From assembly GCA_947446815.1 (NCBI GenBank), contig CANFGT010000009.1:1-64000 (forward strand): DNA of 64,000 nt, written 5' to 3'. Position 1 is the stretch's first letter. Each line of letters opens with the position of its first letter. The stretch is from Acidimicrobiaceae bacterium (GTDB lineage: Bacteria; Actinomycetota; Acidimicrobiia; Acidimicrobiales; Ilumatobacteraceae). The notes under the pieces are model-generated. The model saw only the letters and a list, made by a program, of their open reading frames with translations. It searched no databases and was not told the DNA's origin. Made by a program: the position numbers and the translations under genes. Positions 17,625 to 25,995 of the stretch are shown here, one piece after another.

Positions 17625-18080
17625 ATGTCGCGTATTGCAATCGGAGCCGACCACGCCGGGTACACCCTGAAGCAGCACCTCATTTCGGTGCTCACTAACC
17701 AGGGTCACGATGTGGAAGATCTCGGTACTCACTCCACCGAGAGTGTTGATTACCCACCCATCTGCGCGAACGTCGGTCGCTATGTTCGTGATGGCAAGGC
17801 GGACTTCGGCATTGTGCTCGGTGGCAGCGGCCAAGGCGAACAACTCGCAGCGAACAAGGTCCATGGTGTGCGTGCTGCATTGTGCAACGACTTGTACACC
17901 GCTCGCATGGCACGTTCGCACAACAACGCAAATGTTCTCTCTATGGGAGCGCGTGTTGTTGGTGAAGGACTCGCCGAAGAGATTCTTGCAACTTTCCTTG
18001 CAACAGAGTTTGAAGGTGGACGTCATGAGCGCCGTGTCGCTCAATTGGCAGAGATTGAACAGCAAGAGGCGGGCAAGTAA
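17625..18080 (+). CDS. rpiB: ribose-5-phosphate isomerase B
   Basis: A protein of 151 residues of the RpiB/LacAB family that interconverts ribose 5-phosphate and ribulose 5-phosphate. It starts [16 protein letters not shown], contains [11 protein letters not shown] and the active-site loop [13 protein letters not shown]. In the mycobacterial class a Ser and a nearby Glu replace the catalytic Cys of the E. coli class, and this protein has Ser there. ATG 17625 is chosen; the in-frame ORF starting at 17538 overlaps the divergent gene. The stop overlaps the glyA start (TAATG). Confidence 0.93.
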   Translation: MSRIAIGADHAGYTLKQHLISVLTNQGHDVEDLGTHSTESVDYPPICANVGRYVRDGKADFGIVLGGSGQGEQLAANKVHGVRAALCNDLYTARMARSHNNANVLSMGARVVGEGLAEEILATFLATEFEGGRHERRVAQLAEIEQQEAGK

Positions 18081-19336
18081 TGCCTTTCCCATCAGATACC
18101 AATCCAGATACCGAGGTCTTTGCGCTTCTTGAGCAGGAACGCATTCGTCAAACCACTGGATTACAACTCATCGCAAGTGAGAATTTCACGTCGCCCGCCG
18201 TCATGAAGGCCACTGGCTCCATCCTCACGAACAAGTACTCCGAGGGTTACCCCGGTAAGCGTTACTACGGCGGCAATGTCAACGCAGATGTCATCGAAGC
18301 TCTTGCGATTTCGCGTGTGAAGGAACTGTTCGGCGCTGACTATGCAAACGTGCAGCCGCACTCTGGTGCCAGCGCGAACATGGCGGTGTACTTGGGCTTA
18401 TTGAACCCTGGCGACACCATCCTTGGTCTCAGTCTTGACCATGGTGGTCACCTCACACACGGATCGCCCGTGAATGCCAGTGGCATTTTGTACGACTTCA
18501 AGTCATATGGCGTGACGCAAGGTGAAGAGCGCATTGATTTTGACAACATGCGTGAACTTGCACTCAAGCATCGTCCAAAGATGATTGTTGCTGGCACGAC
18601 CAGTTACCCACGTCGTCTTGATCCAGAACCTTTTAGGGCTATCGCTGATGAAGTGGGCGCGTTGTTGATGTTCGACATTGCCCACTTGGCAGGTCTTGTC
18701 GCAGGTGGCGCGCATCCAAACCCAGTGCCGTACGCCGACGTTGTTACGTTCACGACGCACAAGACTTTGCGAGGACCTCGCGGTGGTTGCATTCTCAGCA
18801 AGGCTGAGCACGCAGCGGCTATCGACAAGGCAGTGTTCCCTGGTAGTCAGGGTGGCCCATTGGAACATGCAGTCGCTGCAAAGGCAGTTGCATTCCGTGA
18901 AGCTCTTGATCCGTCGTTCAAGGTGTACGCGCAACAAATAGTGAAGAATGCATCAGCTTTAGCTGCTGCTTTGACATCAGAAGGGTTCCGTCTCGTCAGT
19001 GGTGGCACGGATAACCACCTCATGGTGGTCGATCTTCGTCCATTCGACGCTGACTGCACCGGAAAAGTCGCTCAGTTGGTCTTAGACGAAGCGGGCATCA
19101 CGCTGAATAAGAACACAGTGCCTGATGATCCTCGCAGCCCTTTCGTCACCTCTGGTGTTCGCATTGGTACACCGAGCGTCACCACGCAGGGAATGACCGA
19201 AGCGGAGATGCCTGTGGTCGCATCTTTGATCGCCGAAGCTCTTCGCCATCGTGAAGATGCAGCGGCAGTTGCCGTCGTGCGCGCCAAGGTGGCCGACTTG
19301 TGCTCCCGTTTCCCTGTGTACCCCAACCCGCTGTAA
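18080..19336 (+). CDS. glyA: serine hydroxymethyltransferase
   Basis: A PLP enzyme of 418 residues that interconverts serine plus tetrahydrofolate with glycine plus methylene-tetrahydrofolate, the main entry of one-carbon units. Motifs: [30 protein letters not shown], and the PLP lysine K228 in [14 protein letters not shown]. Length is normal. It is coupled to rpiB through a TAATG overlap. serA, which begins the serine pathway, lies elsewhere in the window at 59777. Confidence 0.97.
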   Translation: MPFPSDTNPDTEVFALLEQERIRQTTGLQLIASENFTSPAVMKATGSILTNKYSEGYPGKRYYGGNVNADVIEALAISRVKELFGADYANVQPHSGASANMAVYLGLLNPGDTILGLSLDHGGHLTHGSPVNASGILYDFKSYGVTQGEERIDFDNMRELALKHRPKMIVAGTTSYPRRLDPEPFRAIADEVGALLMFDIAHLAGLVAGGAHPNPVPYADVVTFTTHKTLRGPRGGCILSKAEHAAAIDKAVFPGSQGGPLEHAVAAKAVAFREALDPSFKVYAQQIVKNASALAAALTSEGFRLVSGGTDNHLMVVDLRPFDADCTGKVAQLVLDEAGITLNKNTVPDDPRSPFVTSGVRIGTPSVTTQGMTEAEMPVVASLIAEALRHREDAAAVAVVRAKVADLCSRFPVYPNPL

Positions 19337-19376
19337 TCCCAGCGCGGTTCGTTATCTCTTCTAGGCTCATCCCGTA

Positions 19377-20504
19377 ATGGGGGACACCACCGGATATCTC
19401 ATCGTTGGCTTTTTCGCCATGATGGTCACGCTCGTCACGACACCAGTGGTGCGTGCTGTCGCTCGTCTTAAGAACTGGGTTGCAATGCCTGACGAGCGAA
19501 AAGTGCATACGGTGCCCACCCCTGACGTGGGTGGAATCGCAATGTTCGCTGGTGTGTTGTGCGCACTTCTGCTCGCCTGGAATATGGATCGGTTCTCGCC
19601 GTTGTTTGATGGCAACTCGGAACTTCTCGGCGTGCTTCTCGGTGCAATGGTTGTTCTCGGCATCGGCGTGATGGATGACATTCGAGAAGTCTCGGCACCC
19701 GCACGTGTATTCGGCGTCATTGTGACGGGGATGATTCTCGTGGCTGCTGGCGTCACGATGTTCTACTTCCGTATTCCATTTCTTGGGGTTATCCAGTTGT
19801 CGAATGACTGGGTTCCCATTGTCACCATCGTGTGGCTATTGGGAATGACACAGGCCATCAACCTCATTGACGGACTTGATGGTCTTGCGGCGGGAATCGT
19901 TGCAATCGGATCTACGGCATTTTTCATTTACTCACAGCATTTAGCTGGGCTTGGTCTGCTGTCCGAGCCAAACATTGGTCCGTTGATCGCGATCATCACG
20001 GTGGGCGTGTGTGTTGGCTTCTTGCCGTTCAACTTCAATGGTGCCAGCATCTTCATGGGGGACAGCGGCGCGTATCTCTTGGGATTCTTGGTTGCAGTGT
20101 CAACGAGCGTCGTTGGCGGTCGAGCAGATCCAACAACTCAGGCTTTTAGTGGGCAAACATATTTCTTCCTTGCACCATTGGCGATTCCTCTCATCATCCT
20201 TGGTGTTCCAGTTTTTGACGTTGCATTTGCAATCGTTCGACGTGTGATTAATCGTCAAGGTCTTGCCCATGCAGACAAAGGACACTTGCATCATCGATTG
20301 ATTGCATTAGGACACGGACCACGTCGCGCTGTGGCCATCTTGTGGTCATGGACAGCACTCTTGTCTGCATTTGTTTTATACCCAGTGTTTAATAAGAGCG
20401 CAAAAAACTTTGCACCGTTCGGTTTGGTCGCACTTGTTCTTTTCTTGTTCACAGTTCTGCATCCGGACTTGCCCAGCAATAAAGAGGACGAAAGTAACCA
20501 CTAA
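19377..20504 (+). CDS. WecA/TagO-type undecaprenyl-phosphate sugar-1-phosphate transferase
   Basis: A membrane protein of 375 residues in the MraY/WecA family, with about 10-11 predicted spans. It transfers a sugar 1-phosphate (usually GlcNAc-1-P) to undecaprenyl phosphate and so starts the synthesis of cell-surface polymers. Hallmarks are VMDDIREVSA (Asp pair), AINLIDGLDGLAAG, IFMGDSGAYLLGF and the cytoplasmic loop HADKGHLHHRL. The HADKGHLHH loop points to the polyprenyl-phosphate HexNAc transferase branch rather than MraY. ATG 19377 has TAGGCT 9 bases upstream. Many Actinobacteria have such a gene close to glyA and the atp operon. Confidence 0.88.
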   Translation: MGDTTGYLIVGFFAMMVTLVTTPVVRAVARLKNWVAMPDERKVHTVPTPDVGGIAMFAGVLCALLLAWNMDRFSPLFDGNSELLGVLLGAMVVLGIGVMDDIREVSAPARVFGVIVTGMILVAAGVTMFYFRIPFLGVIQLSNDWVPIVTIVWLLGMTQAINLIDGLDGLAAGIVAIGSTAFFIYSQHLAGLGLLSEPNIGPLIAIITVGVCVGFLPFNFNGASIFMGDSGAYLLGFLVAVSTSVVGGRADPTTQAFSGQTYFFLAPLAIPLIILGVPVFDVAFAIVRRVINRQGLAHADKGHLHHRLIALGHGPRRAVAILWSWTALLSAFVLYPVFNKSAKNFAPFGLVALVLFLFTVLHPDLPSNKEDESNH

Positions 20505-20524
20505 TTAGGCGACAAGGTACTTTC

Positions 20525-20552
20525 GTTCGAACAGATGCTCATTAGGTTCGAA
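20525..20552 (+). promoter_or_regulatory. paired GTTCGAA sites over the two-component promoter
   Basis: GTTCGAAC (20525-20532, a perfect 8-bp palindrome) and GTTCGAA (20546-20552) start exactly 21 bases apart, two helical turns. The second copy overlaps the putative -10. This spacing suits a dimeric activator or repressor, possibly the NarL-type regulator encoded downstream. Confidence 0.4.
20543..20548 (+). promoter_or_regulatory. putative -10 of the histidine kinase-response regulator operon
   Basis: TAGGTT lies 6 bases before the GTG start of the kinase; a weak TTTCGT at 20521-20526 lies 16 bases upstream. The arrangement predicts a leaderless mRNA. Confidence 0.4.
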
Positions 20553-20554
20553 AT

Positions 20555-21619
20555 GTGCCAAGTGTTACGAAATTAGAACTTCCATTTTCAGCGGTCAACG
20601 TTGATGAATTGGTTTCTGTTTTGTACCGAGTGAGTGACTACATCGCGATTCACGAAGTGATCGTTGATGAGTGGGAATCAATTTGTGATTCTCGACTTGT
20701 GTGGTGGAACCACAAATACGAAGGCATTCGTACAAAGCCCGTTGAGTTCGGGCAGTTGATGAGCCAGTCATATTTTGAAGCTCATTCAGCAATGGCTCAT
20801 GTCACTGAGGCGTGGAATACCGGCCACTCGATCCAAGTTTTTGAGATGTCGCCAGAAACAAATGGTTTTTACTCTCCCCAAAGTACGTACGCATCAACAT
20901 GGGTGACGTGGCAGCGGTTAGGCGATCACATCGTTGAAGTGGGATGTGATGTTGACGAAGCAAATGAGCTTCGAGATCTCATTAATGATCAGCAGACATT
21001 GGTGGCAGTTGCGGCACGGAAACGCGCAATCGCAGTTGAACGGGAACGTATTGCTCGAAATCTTCATGATGTTGTGATTCAGAACCTGTATGCAACCTCA
21101 CTGTCTCTCGCTGTTGCAGGACGTGGCAAAGACGAAGAAACTCAAGGCGCATTCAAAAAGGCAATCTCCGCAATCGATGAAGTGATTTCTGAGATTCGAC
21201 GTGAGATCTTGCACGTTGAGTCGCGAAAGGCATCGCCGCTTCGATTGCAACTAGAAGACGTATTAATCCCCGTGCTTCATCCAACAAGAGCAGATCTTGA
21301 CTTATTACTTGAGATTACGGAGTTGCCAGCCAACTTGGAATCTCATGTGCGAGCCGTGTGCAGCGAGGCTGCATCGAATGCAGTGCGTCATGGAAAAGCA
21401 ACAGATGTGAAAATTCGCCTCAGTCAAATTAAAAAAGACATTTTTCTCATCATTGAAGACAATGGCATCGGAATGTCACCGCATGCACAACTTCAAAACG
21501 GTCTCCACAATATGCGCGAACGCGCCGAATCATTAGGAGGAACAATGGAGATTCAACCATCAACCACTGGCGGAACCACGGTGACGTGGTCCGTCCCAAG
21601 TAAAGGAAGTGCATCATGA
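20555..21619 (+). CDS. NarL-family sensor histidine kinase
   Basis: A protein of 354 residues. The N-terminal part of about 150 residues has no transmembrane segment and no domain I recognise, so the kinase may sense an internal signal. The HisKA_3 region follows, with the phospho-accepting H171 in RERIARNLHDVVIQNLY. The C-terminal ATPase domain shows CSEAASNAVRHG (N box), EDNGIGM (G1), NGLHNMRERAESLGG (G2) and GGTTVTWSVP. GTG 20555 is the only start near the TAGGTT hexamer. It is coupled to its response regulator by an ATGA overlap. Confidence 0.88.
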   Translation: MPSVTKLELPFSAVNVDELVSVLYRVSDYIAIHEVIVDEWESICDSRLVWWNHKYEGIRTKPVEFGQLMSQSYFEAHSAMAHVTEAWNTGHSIQVFEMSPETNGFYSPQSTYASTWVTWQRLGDHIVEVGCDVDEANELRDLINDQQTLVAVAARKRAIAVERERIARNLHDVVIQNLYATSLSLAVAGRGKDEETQGAFKKAISAIDEVISEIRREILHVESRKASPLRLQLEDVLIPVLHPTRADLDLLLEITELPANLESHVRAVCSEAASNAVRHGKATDVKIRLSQIKKDIFLIIEDNGIGMSPHAQLQNGLHNMRERAESLGGTMEIQPSTTGGTTVTWSVPSKGSAS

Positions 21620-22269
21620 CAAGTGTTGCAATTTGCGATGATCACGTGATGGTGCGAGAAGCACTCGCATCAGTGTTTGATCATGAAGACGGTCTCAATG
21701 TCGTCGGTATTACCGATTCACTAGCAACGACACGTGCGATGCTTCAGAACGAAACACCGGATGTACTGATCGTCGACGTTCGACTCGATGGAGAGTCGGG
21801 CCTTGATGTCGCGCGAATGGTGATTGCGGAACAGCCGCACGTCAAAATCGTGGTCCTTACTTCGTTTAATTCAGACGAAGCATTGGTGACGGCGTATGAA
21901 CTTGGTGCCAGTGCATTCATCTTGAAGACCGGTAGCTCGGAAGATCTCATTCAGACTGTTCGTGATGTGGCTGCAGGAATGCGCTTGATTAATGCAACGG
22001 AAGTTCGTTCGGCTTCGGAATCATTAGAGAAGCGTGGCCTTGGGATCATTCGACGCCTTGATGCCAATGACCGGCACATCGCTCGATTGATTGCGATGGG
22101 TTATTCCGATAAGCAGATTGCAGAAACTGTGTATCTCGGGCTGCAGACGGTCCGGAACCGTGTCTCGCGCATGTTGTCTCGCTTCGACAAGGAGAATCGC
22201 ACTCAGCTTGCGTTGTTCTTCTCGGAGTACCACAGCGAAATCATGGAAGCGGACTCCGTCTCTCACTAA
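21616..22269 (+). CDS. NarL/FixJ-type response regulator
   Basis: A protein of 217 residues. The receiver domain (1-120) has the acidic pair CDDH near residue 8, the phospho-acceptor D54 in VLIVDVRLDG, the Thr/Ser of VVLTSF and the Lys of ILKTG. The C-terminal LuxR-type helix-turn-helix is recognisable in IARLIAMGYSDKQIAETVYLGLQTVRNRVSRM. It should bind DNA as a dimer when phosphorylated by the adjacent kinase. Targets are unknown; the paired GTTCGAA sites upstream of the operon, and the adjacent atp promoter, are candidates. Confidence 0.9.
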   Translation: MTSVAICDDHVMVREALASVFDHEDGLNVVGITDSLATTRAMLQNETPDVLIVDVRLDGESGLDVARMVIAEQPHVKIVVLTSFNSDEALVTAYELGASAFILKTGSSEDLIQTVRDVAAGMRLINATEVRSASESLEKRGLGIIRRLDANDRHIARLIAMGYSDKQIAETVYLGLQTVRNRVSRMLSRFDKENRTQLALFFSEYHSEIMEADSVSH

Positions 22270-22284
22270 TCGTGCCAATTGGGC

Positions 22285-22317
22285 CCCCGTTCCGTTCTTT
22301 TCAACCTCGGAACGGGG
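22285..22317 (+). terminator. intrinsic terminator-like hairpin after the response regulator
   Basis: A perfect 10-bp G+C-rich stem, CCCCGTTCCG with CGGAACGGGG, has a 13-base loop and is followed by ATTGTTTG. The T-tract is weak. It lies just before the atp promoter and probably insulates the two operons. Confidence 0.6.
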
Positions 22318-22322
22318 ATTGT

Positions 22323-22352
22323 TTGACCGTCAGGGTGCTCACCGCCTAGGTT
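22323..22352 (+). promoter_or_regulatory. putative atp operon promoter
   Basis: TTGACC (22323-22328) and TAGGTT (22347-22352) are 18 bases apart. This is the clearest -35/-10 pair seen in the window. Transcription would begin near 22359, about 47 bases before the first gene of the ATP synthase operon. Confidence 0.6.
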
Positions 22353-22405
22353 GTTCACCGTTTCACAAAGTCCGGAATCTGTCTGGATTGCGAAAAGGTG
22401 CGCCA

Positions 22406-22669
22406 TTGAAATTCCTCCCTAAGCCGAAGCCAGTGACACTGGATAGCAGCGTGTCCCAAGGGGCAGAGCTCGCTGGCAGCGTCGTAGTGTTTTTCTTTAT
22501 TGGGTTTGGTCTTGATGCATGGCTCGACACCACCCCGTGGTTCATGGTGGGTTGCACCGTGTTTGGTCTCGTTGGCCAATTCATCAAGATGTACTTCACT
22601 TATACAAGTGCCATGAGTCACCATGAAGAAGTGCGTGCCGCAAAGACTCGGGGGGCCGCTGGTGAATGA
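22406..22669 (+). CDS. AtpZ/AtpI-like small membrane protein of the ATP synthase operon
   Basis: A protein of 87 residues if translation begins at TTG 22406, which has AAAAGG about eight bases upstream. It has two membrane spans (SVVVFFFIGFGLDAWL and WFMVGCTVFGLVGQFIKMYF) joined by a short polar loop with Asp residues, as in the AtpZ/AtpI family. Members are thought to aid Mg2+ supply or c-ring assembly of the ATP synthase. No ATG is available in this region and the ORF is open far upstream, so the start is uncertain. The 3' end overlaps the next gene by 8 bases. Confidence 0.65.
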   Translation: MKFLPKPKPVTLDSSVSQGAELAGSVVVFFFIGFGLDAWLDTTPWFMVGCTVFGLVGQFIKMYFTYTSAMSHHEEVRAAKTRGAAGE

Positions 22670-23102
22670 GAAATTGTCACCGCTTGCGATGGCCGCTCAG
22701 GGGCAAGCACCTGAAGTCACCGTGTCAAAGGACATCATCCGTCGTGGATTGATTTCAGCTCCAATCGTCATGCTCGTGAGTGGAGTGATTTGGGGATTAA
22801 CCGGTGCATGGTCGGCAGGTATCGGTCTTGCACTTGTGTTGTTGAATTTTGGACTTGCAGCACTACTTATTTCTTGGGCTGCACCAATTTCACTAGCGCT
22901 CATGATGGGCGTCAGTCTTTTTGGATATCTACTTCGCTTAGGGCTGATCTCTCTTGCTGTATATCTCGTGAGAGATGCATCGTGGATATCCCTTCCCGCA
23001 CTCGGTGTGACGATTATCGTCTCCCATCTGGGTTTGCTCTTTTGGGAGATGCGATTTATCGCTGCTTCTCTAGCATTTCCTGGATTGCGTCCCAATGCGT
23101 AA
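22662..23102 (+). CDS. AtpI-like membrane protein
   Basis: A protein of 146 residues with four predicted spans (LISAPIVMLVSGVIWGL, GIGLALVLLNFGLAALLI, ISLALMMGVSLFGYLLRL, LGVTIIVSHLGLLFWEM). Position and topology match the ATP synthase protein I group that sits directly before atpB, although its sequence is poorly conserved. GTG 22662 is chosen because it overlaps the preceding stop by 8 bases; ATG 22623 and ATG 22689 are in frame too. Role in synthase assembly is inferred from context only. Confidence 0.6.
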   Translation: MNEKLSPLAMAAQGQAPEVTVSKDIIRRGLISAPIVMLVSGVIWGLTGAWSAGIGLALVLLNFGLAALLISWAAPISLALMMGVSLFGYLLRLGLISLAVYLVRDASWISLPALGVTIIVSHLGLLFWEMRFIAASLAFPGLRPNA

Positions 23103-23146
23103 TAATGGTCGGCGTCAGCCGCTGAGAAACACTGAAGGATAGAAAC

Positions 23147-23905
23147 GTGATTGCTCTCGAGTTTCCTGAAATTAACTCCATCCTTCGTTGGAAGGATCTT
23201 TTTCCTACCTTCAACAAAATTGCCCTTATTGCAGTTCTTGCTGCTGTTATCAGCATCACAATTTTCATGCTCGCTCTTCGTCAGGACCATCGTCAGGCGC
23301 CAAAGGGAATTCGCAATCTTGCTGAAGTAATCGTTGAATTCATTGAAGACGGTGTCGTGATGCAGACCATGGGCAAAGAGGGCCTTCCGTGGACACCGTT
23401 CTTGATGACAATGTTCCTCTTCATTTATCTCTGCAATGTTCCCGGAATTATTCCGTTCTTCCAGATGCCAGCCACAGCTCGCATGGCAGTGCCACTTTTC
23501 TTGGCACTCATGGTGTGGGTCATTTACAACGTTGTCGGAATTAAGCACCAAGGTGTTCTCGGATATTTCAAGAGCACGTTGTTCCCTCCAGGAGTTCCTA
23601 AGGCTCTGTACATCCTGGTAACGCCGATTGAGTTCATCTCGGCAATCATCGTTCGCCCGTTCTCACTCGCCGTTCGTTTGTTCGCAAACATGATGGCCGG
23701 TCACATTCTTCTTGTGACGTTCGCACTCTTGTCTGAGGCTCTCTTTCAAGCAAAAGACAAGATCCTCATCCCTGTCGGAATCCTCCCGTTCTTCATGCTG
23801 ATCTTCTTGACTTCATTCGAAGTTTTGGTCGCATTCCTTCAGGCCTATATTTTCGCGATGCTCACTGCCGTTTATATCGGTGGCGCAGCCCATCCCGAGC
23901 ACTGA
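23147..23905 (+). CDS. atpB: ATP synthase F0 subunit a
   Basis: A protein of 252 residues, the stator half of the proton channel. It carries five to six hydrophobic segments. The essential Arg of the family lies in RPFSLAVRLFANMMAGH, and the final helix region (EVLVAFLQAYIFAMLTAVYIG) is typical. GTG 23147 has AAGGA about ten bases upstream. It follows the AtpI-like gene by 44 bases and precedes atpE. Confidence 0.95.
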   Translation: MIALEFPEINSILRWKDLFPTFNKIALIAVLAAVISITIFMLALRQDHRQAPKGIRNLAEVIVEFIEDGVVMQTMGKEGLPWTPFLMTMFLFIYLCNVPGIIPFFQMPATARMAVPLFLALMVWVIYNVVGIKHQGVLGYFKSTLFPPGVPKALYILVTPIEFISAIIVRPFSLAVRLFANMMAGHILLVTFALLSEALFQAKDKILIPVGILPFFMLIFLTSFEVLVAFLQAYIFAMLTAVYIGGAAHPEH

Positions 23906-23938
23906 TCAATAAAGATCTCCCACCCACTAACCAATTAG

Positions 23939-24238
<300 letters not shown>

Positions 24239-24270
24239 TTCGCGTTCTTGAGTCCACGTCCAATATCGAC

Positions 24271-24286
24271 CTCTGCATTTGCAGAG
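24271..24286 (+). promoter_or_regulatory. hairpin in the atpE-atpF gap
   Basis: CTCTGC and GCAGAG form a perfect 6-bp stem (7 bp if the loop is only TT) directly 3' of atpE. There is no U-tract, so it is more likely an mRNA-processing or stability element than a terminator. The c subunit is needed in about tenfold excess over its neighbours. Confidence 0.35.
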
Positions 24287-24299
24287 CCCAGGAGCTGAG

Positions 24300-24896
24300 A
24301 TGCCGACTGTCATAGTCACCCAATCGAGCGGGCACGTAGTCCAGGTTCGACTGGTGGCCGGTGTTACCACCGAAACCACCAGTGCCAAAGCTGCGGTCAA
24401 GGCCGCACCAAACCCGATTGCACCAGAGACAAAAGAAATTGCATGGGCAGCAGGCTCATTCATTGTTCTGCTTGTTGTCATGCGTTACTTCCTCTTTCCT
24501 AAGTTGAAGAAGGGCATGGATGATCGATATGCATCCGTGCGCTCTGATTCTGAAGGTGCTGATCGAGTGCGCGCAGATGCAAACGCCGACGTTGCTGAAT
24601 ACGAAAAGGCACTTGCTGCCGTTCGTGCAGAAGCTGCCGGACGAGTAGATGCAGCTCGACAGACAGTTGACAACGAACGGAACGCGCAATTGGCACAAGT
24701 GAATGGTCGTATTGCTGCAGCTCGTGCTGATGCTGACCAGAAAAACGCAGCAGCGCGCGAAGCAGCTCAAGGCGATGTCGCTTCGGCTGTAGCAACTGTT
24801 GCATCACGCGTGGCAGAGATTGCGCTTGGCAAAGCTCCCGACGCATCAGTCGTTTCCGCCGCAGTGGCTTCGGCAATGGAGGGATCACGCTCATGA
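24300..24896 (+). CDS. atpF: ATP synthase F0 subunit b (first of two)
   Basis: A protein of 198 residues. After about 45 polar residues comes one membrane span (IAWAAGSFIVLLVVMRYFLF) and then a long charged coiled-coil helix full of Ala, Glu, Arg and Asp, the peripheral stalk. GGAG at 24291 sits five bases before ATG 24300; the ORF opens at 24279 but that start lacks such spacing. A second b-type gene follows, overlapping by ATGA, so the stalk is probably a b/b' heterodimer. Which of the two is b and which is b' cannot be decided by eye. Confidence 0.88.
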   Translation: MPTVIVTQSSGHVVQVRLVAGVTTETTSAKAAVKAAPNPIAPETKEIAWAAGSFIVLLVVMRYFLFPKLKKGMDDRYASVRSDSEGADRVRADANADVAEYEKALAAVRAEAAGRVDAARQTVDNERNAQLAQVNGRIAAARADADQKNAAAREAAQGDVASAVATVASRVAEIALGKAPDASVVSAAVASAMEGSRS

Positions 24897-25453
24897 TTAA
24901 CGCAGTCCTCAACTCGCTCCTGGTCGCATCAGGCACAGAAGGCGAGCACCTGACTTATGAAACCCATAGTTGGCTCTTGCCCGAGACGGCAGAAATCATC
25001 TATGGCGGTCTTGCGTCTGTTCTCGTTATTGGTGCACTTATAAAGTTCGCCGGTCCGATGGTGAAGAAATCTTTGTCAGCTCGTACCGAGCGCATTCAGG
25101 CAGAGTTTGATACAGCCAAGAACCAGGTTGCAAAGGCTGAGGCCGATGCACAGCAGATTCGCTCAGTTCTCGGCGACGTCGGCGCGGAACGTGCACGCAT
25201 TCTCGCTGAAGCCGATGCAACTGCGTCCACTGTCCTCTCTGAAGGTCGTGCTCGTGTCGCTGCTGAAATGGTTGATGTTGAAGCCAAGGCACTCGCGGAC
25301 ATTGCAAACGCCTCTGGTCGTGTACATGACGAACTCGCTTCAGACATCAAGCGACTCGCACGTATTGCATCTGACAAGGTGATCGCGTCTGCAGTCACTG
25401 ATTCAGTTCGTCAAGACTTGATTGAAAACTTCATCACAGGAGTCGCACGATGA
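24893..25453 (+). CDS. ATP synthase F0 subunit b (second of two)
   Basis: A protein of 186 residues. The short N-terminal segment includes PETAEIIYGG and is followed by one span (LASVLVIGALIKFAG) and a long coiled coil (RIQAEFDTAKNQVAKAEADA). The end (KRLARIASDKVIASAVTDS) resembles the part of b subunits that contacts delta. It overlaps the first b gene by ATGA and the delta gene by ATGA. Unlike in mycobacteria, b and delta are not fused here. Confidence 0.85.
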   Translation: MINAVLNSLLVASGTEGEHLTYETHSWLLPETAEIIYGGLASVLVIGALIKFAGPMVKKSLSARTERIQAEFDTAKNQVAKAEADAQQIRSVLGDVGAERARILAEADATASTVLSEGRARVAAEMVDVEAKALADIANASGRVHDELASDIKRLARIASDKVIASAVTDSVRQDLIENFITGVAR

Positions 25454-25968
25454 GCATCGACGCATACGTTTCATCTCTCTCGGCCATCGCTGCTTCCGAG
25501 GGTGTCCTCGATCGCGTCGAAGCTGAGTTCTCAGCGGTCGTTCGTGCTATCGACACAAACGATGATCTCCGCAGCAAGCTGACCGATGAGTTGCTTCCCA
25601 TCGCAGTACGTCAGCAGATTGTTGAAAAACTCCTCGAAGGTAAGGCGCATCGCCTCACCGCTCAATTCATCTCACTTGTTCTTGGTGCTGGCAAGGCACG
25701 CGATCTTCGCGCAATTGCCGCAAGCATCAGCGAGAACGTTGCAGGCAGCGCCGGCCGTAGGGTCGCCGAAGTTCGTAGCGCCGTTGAACTTTCCGAAGAC
25801 CAGCAGAAGCGTCTCGCTGATGCCCTTGGAAAGAAGTTCAACACTCAGGTGAACCTCAAGGTTGTTGTTGACCCAACCGTCGTTGGTGGCATCGTTGCCA
25901 CTGTCGGCGATGAAGTCATCGACGCCTCCGTCCGCAGCAAGCTCGACCAGCTCAAGAGCCGGTTGTAA
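25450..25968 (+). CDS. atpH: ATP synthase F1 subunit delta
   Basis: A protein of 172 residues that joins the b stalk to the alpha3-beta3 head. An N-terminal helix bundle (AIAASEGVLDRVEAEFSAVV) is followed by the family C-terminal signature LKVVVDPTVVGGIVATVGDEVIDASVRSKLDQLKSRL region. It is translationally coupled to the second b gene (ATGA) and lies 27 bases before atpA. Confidence 0.93.
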   Translation: MSIDAYVSSLSAIAASEGVLDRVEAEFSAVVRAIDTNDDLRSKLTDELLPIAVRQQIVEKLLEGKAHRLTAQFISLVLGAGKARDLRAIAASISENVAGSAGRRVAEVRSAVELSEDQQKRLADALGKKFNTQVNLKVVVDPTVVGGIVATVGDEVIDASVRSKLDQLKSRL

Positions 25969-25995
25969 AGAACATTTCGCGTAAAGAAGGAAGAC

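Noticed and set aside
22091-22405. Long N-terminal extension of the AtpZ-like gene
   Set aside because: The extension reads through the response-regulator gene, a terminator hairpin and the atp promoter, so it cannot be coding.
22697-23551. 284-codon antisense frame over the AtpI-like gene and atpB
   Set aside because: No ribosome site or promoter, composition unlike neighbours, and it covers two well-supported genes.
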